A stretch of DNA of 5,598 bases from Candidatus Margulisiibacteriota bacterium (lineage in GTDB: Bacteria; Margulisbacteria; WOR-1; O2-12-FULL-45-9), in NCBI GenBank assembly GCA_018814265.1, contig JAHIZU010000127.1:1-5598 (forward strand). The letters are read 5' to 3'. The notes under the pieces are model-generated. The model saw only the letters and a program-made list of their open reading frames with translations, was not told the origin of the DNA and made no database searches. The translations under genes and the position numbers were made by a program. This document shows, piece after piece, positions 5,560 to 5,598 of this stretch. How positions within the stretch are numbered: the first letter of the stretch is position 1; each line of letters opens with the position of its first letter.

Positions 5560-5598
5560 TGCTTTGCCTCCTCGATTTTAGCTTTTTCCTGAATAAAA
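5556..5598 (-). CDS. tig: C-terminal end of probable trigger factor (partial)
   Basis: An open frame enters from the window edge on the minus strand, reads [13 protein letters not shown] and stops at TGA (5556-5558), which overlaps the clpP ATG as ATGA. The clpP Shine-Dalgarno site is part of its Glu-Glu codons. Many trigger factors, ribosome-bound chaperones and prolyl isomerases, end in a helix of the form FL/I-x-EKAKI-E. tig is also the usual gene directly before clpP. Only 13 codons are visible, so identity rests mainly on gene order and the ATGA junction. Another upstream gene is possible. Confidence 0.6.
   Translation of the reverse strand, partial: FIQEKAKIEEAKQ
5567..5572 (-). promoter_or_regulatory. 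Shine-Dalgarno site of clpP inside the upstream reading frame
   Basis: A perfect AGGAGG on the minus strand lies 7 bases before the clpP ATG and decides that start over the in-frame Met codons at residues 7 and 10. It lies within the last codons of the preceding gene, consistent with translational coupling in one operon. Confidence 0.88.

Overview
The window is bacterial chromosome of moderate GC content. It holds two divergently transcribed tRNA genes, a short chorismate-utilising enzyme gene on the + strand, and a tightly packed minus-strand operon of protein quality-control genes: the tail of a probable trigger factor gene, clpP, lon and a lipoprotein gene. I cannot name the organism. Three points limit the choice: both tRNA genes lack an encoded CCA, the two best ribosome binding sites are perfect AGGAGG, and the non-coding DNA is full of short palindromic repeats. 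This fits many poorly cultivated bacterial lineages as well as better-known ones.

Positions 1-440 are a tRNA and repeat island. tRNA-Val(CAC) lies on the minus strand and a CAT-anticodon tRNA on the plus strand. Between them is a 157-base spacer that can be read as two overlapping divergent promoters. Each tRNA leader carries the same GTTGTAAGTTG-type repeat in the same orientation relative to its tRNA, but with a different central hairpin. A further inverted copy lies behind tRNA-Val, and an unrelated-looking 80-base palindrome lies directly behind the second tRNA. A classical intrinsic terminator at about 445-470 ends that unit.

Positions 457/475-1557 encode an aminodeoxychorismate/anthranilate synthase component I, most like PabB (folate pathway). 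Its first possible ATG lies inside the terminator hairpin, so the start at 475 is at least as likely. Its coding sequence contains a 65-base palindromic element at 706-770 that is read through in frame. The element adds about 22 residues in the linker just before the catalytic domain, and it is the most striking observation in the window.

Positions 1550-5598 are the minus-strand operon, in the order tig(partial)-clpP-lon-lipoprotein. Spacings are 4 bases overlap, 3 bases and 11 bases. Trigger factor folds nascent chains, ClpP is the protease barrel that needs a Clp ATPase partner, and Lon is a self-contained ATP-dependent protease. clpX, often found between clpP and lon, is not here. The lipoprotein has a TolB/WD40-like beta-propeller character and no known function. 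Its gene runs 8 bases into the convergent pabB gene.

I do not see a new multi-gene system. The unusual content is the repeat biology: an in-frame palindromic insertion and modular palindromes built into tRNA leaders and trailers.
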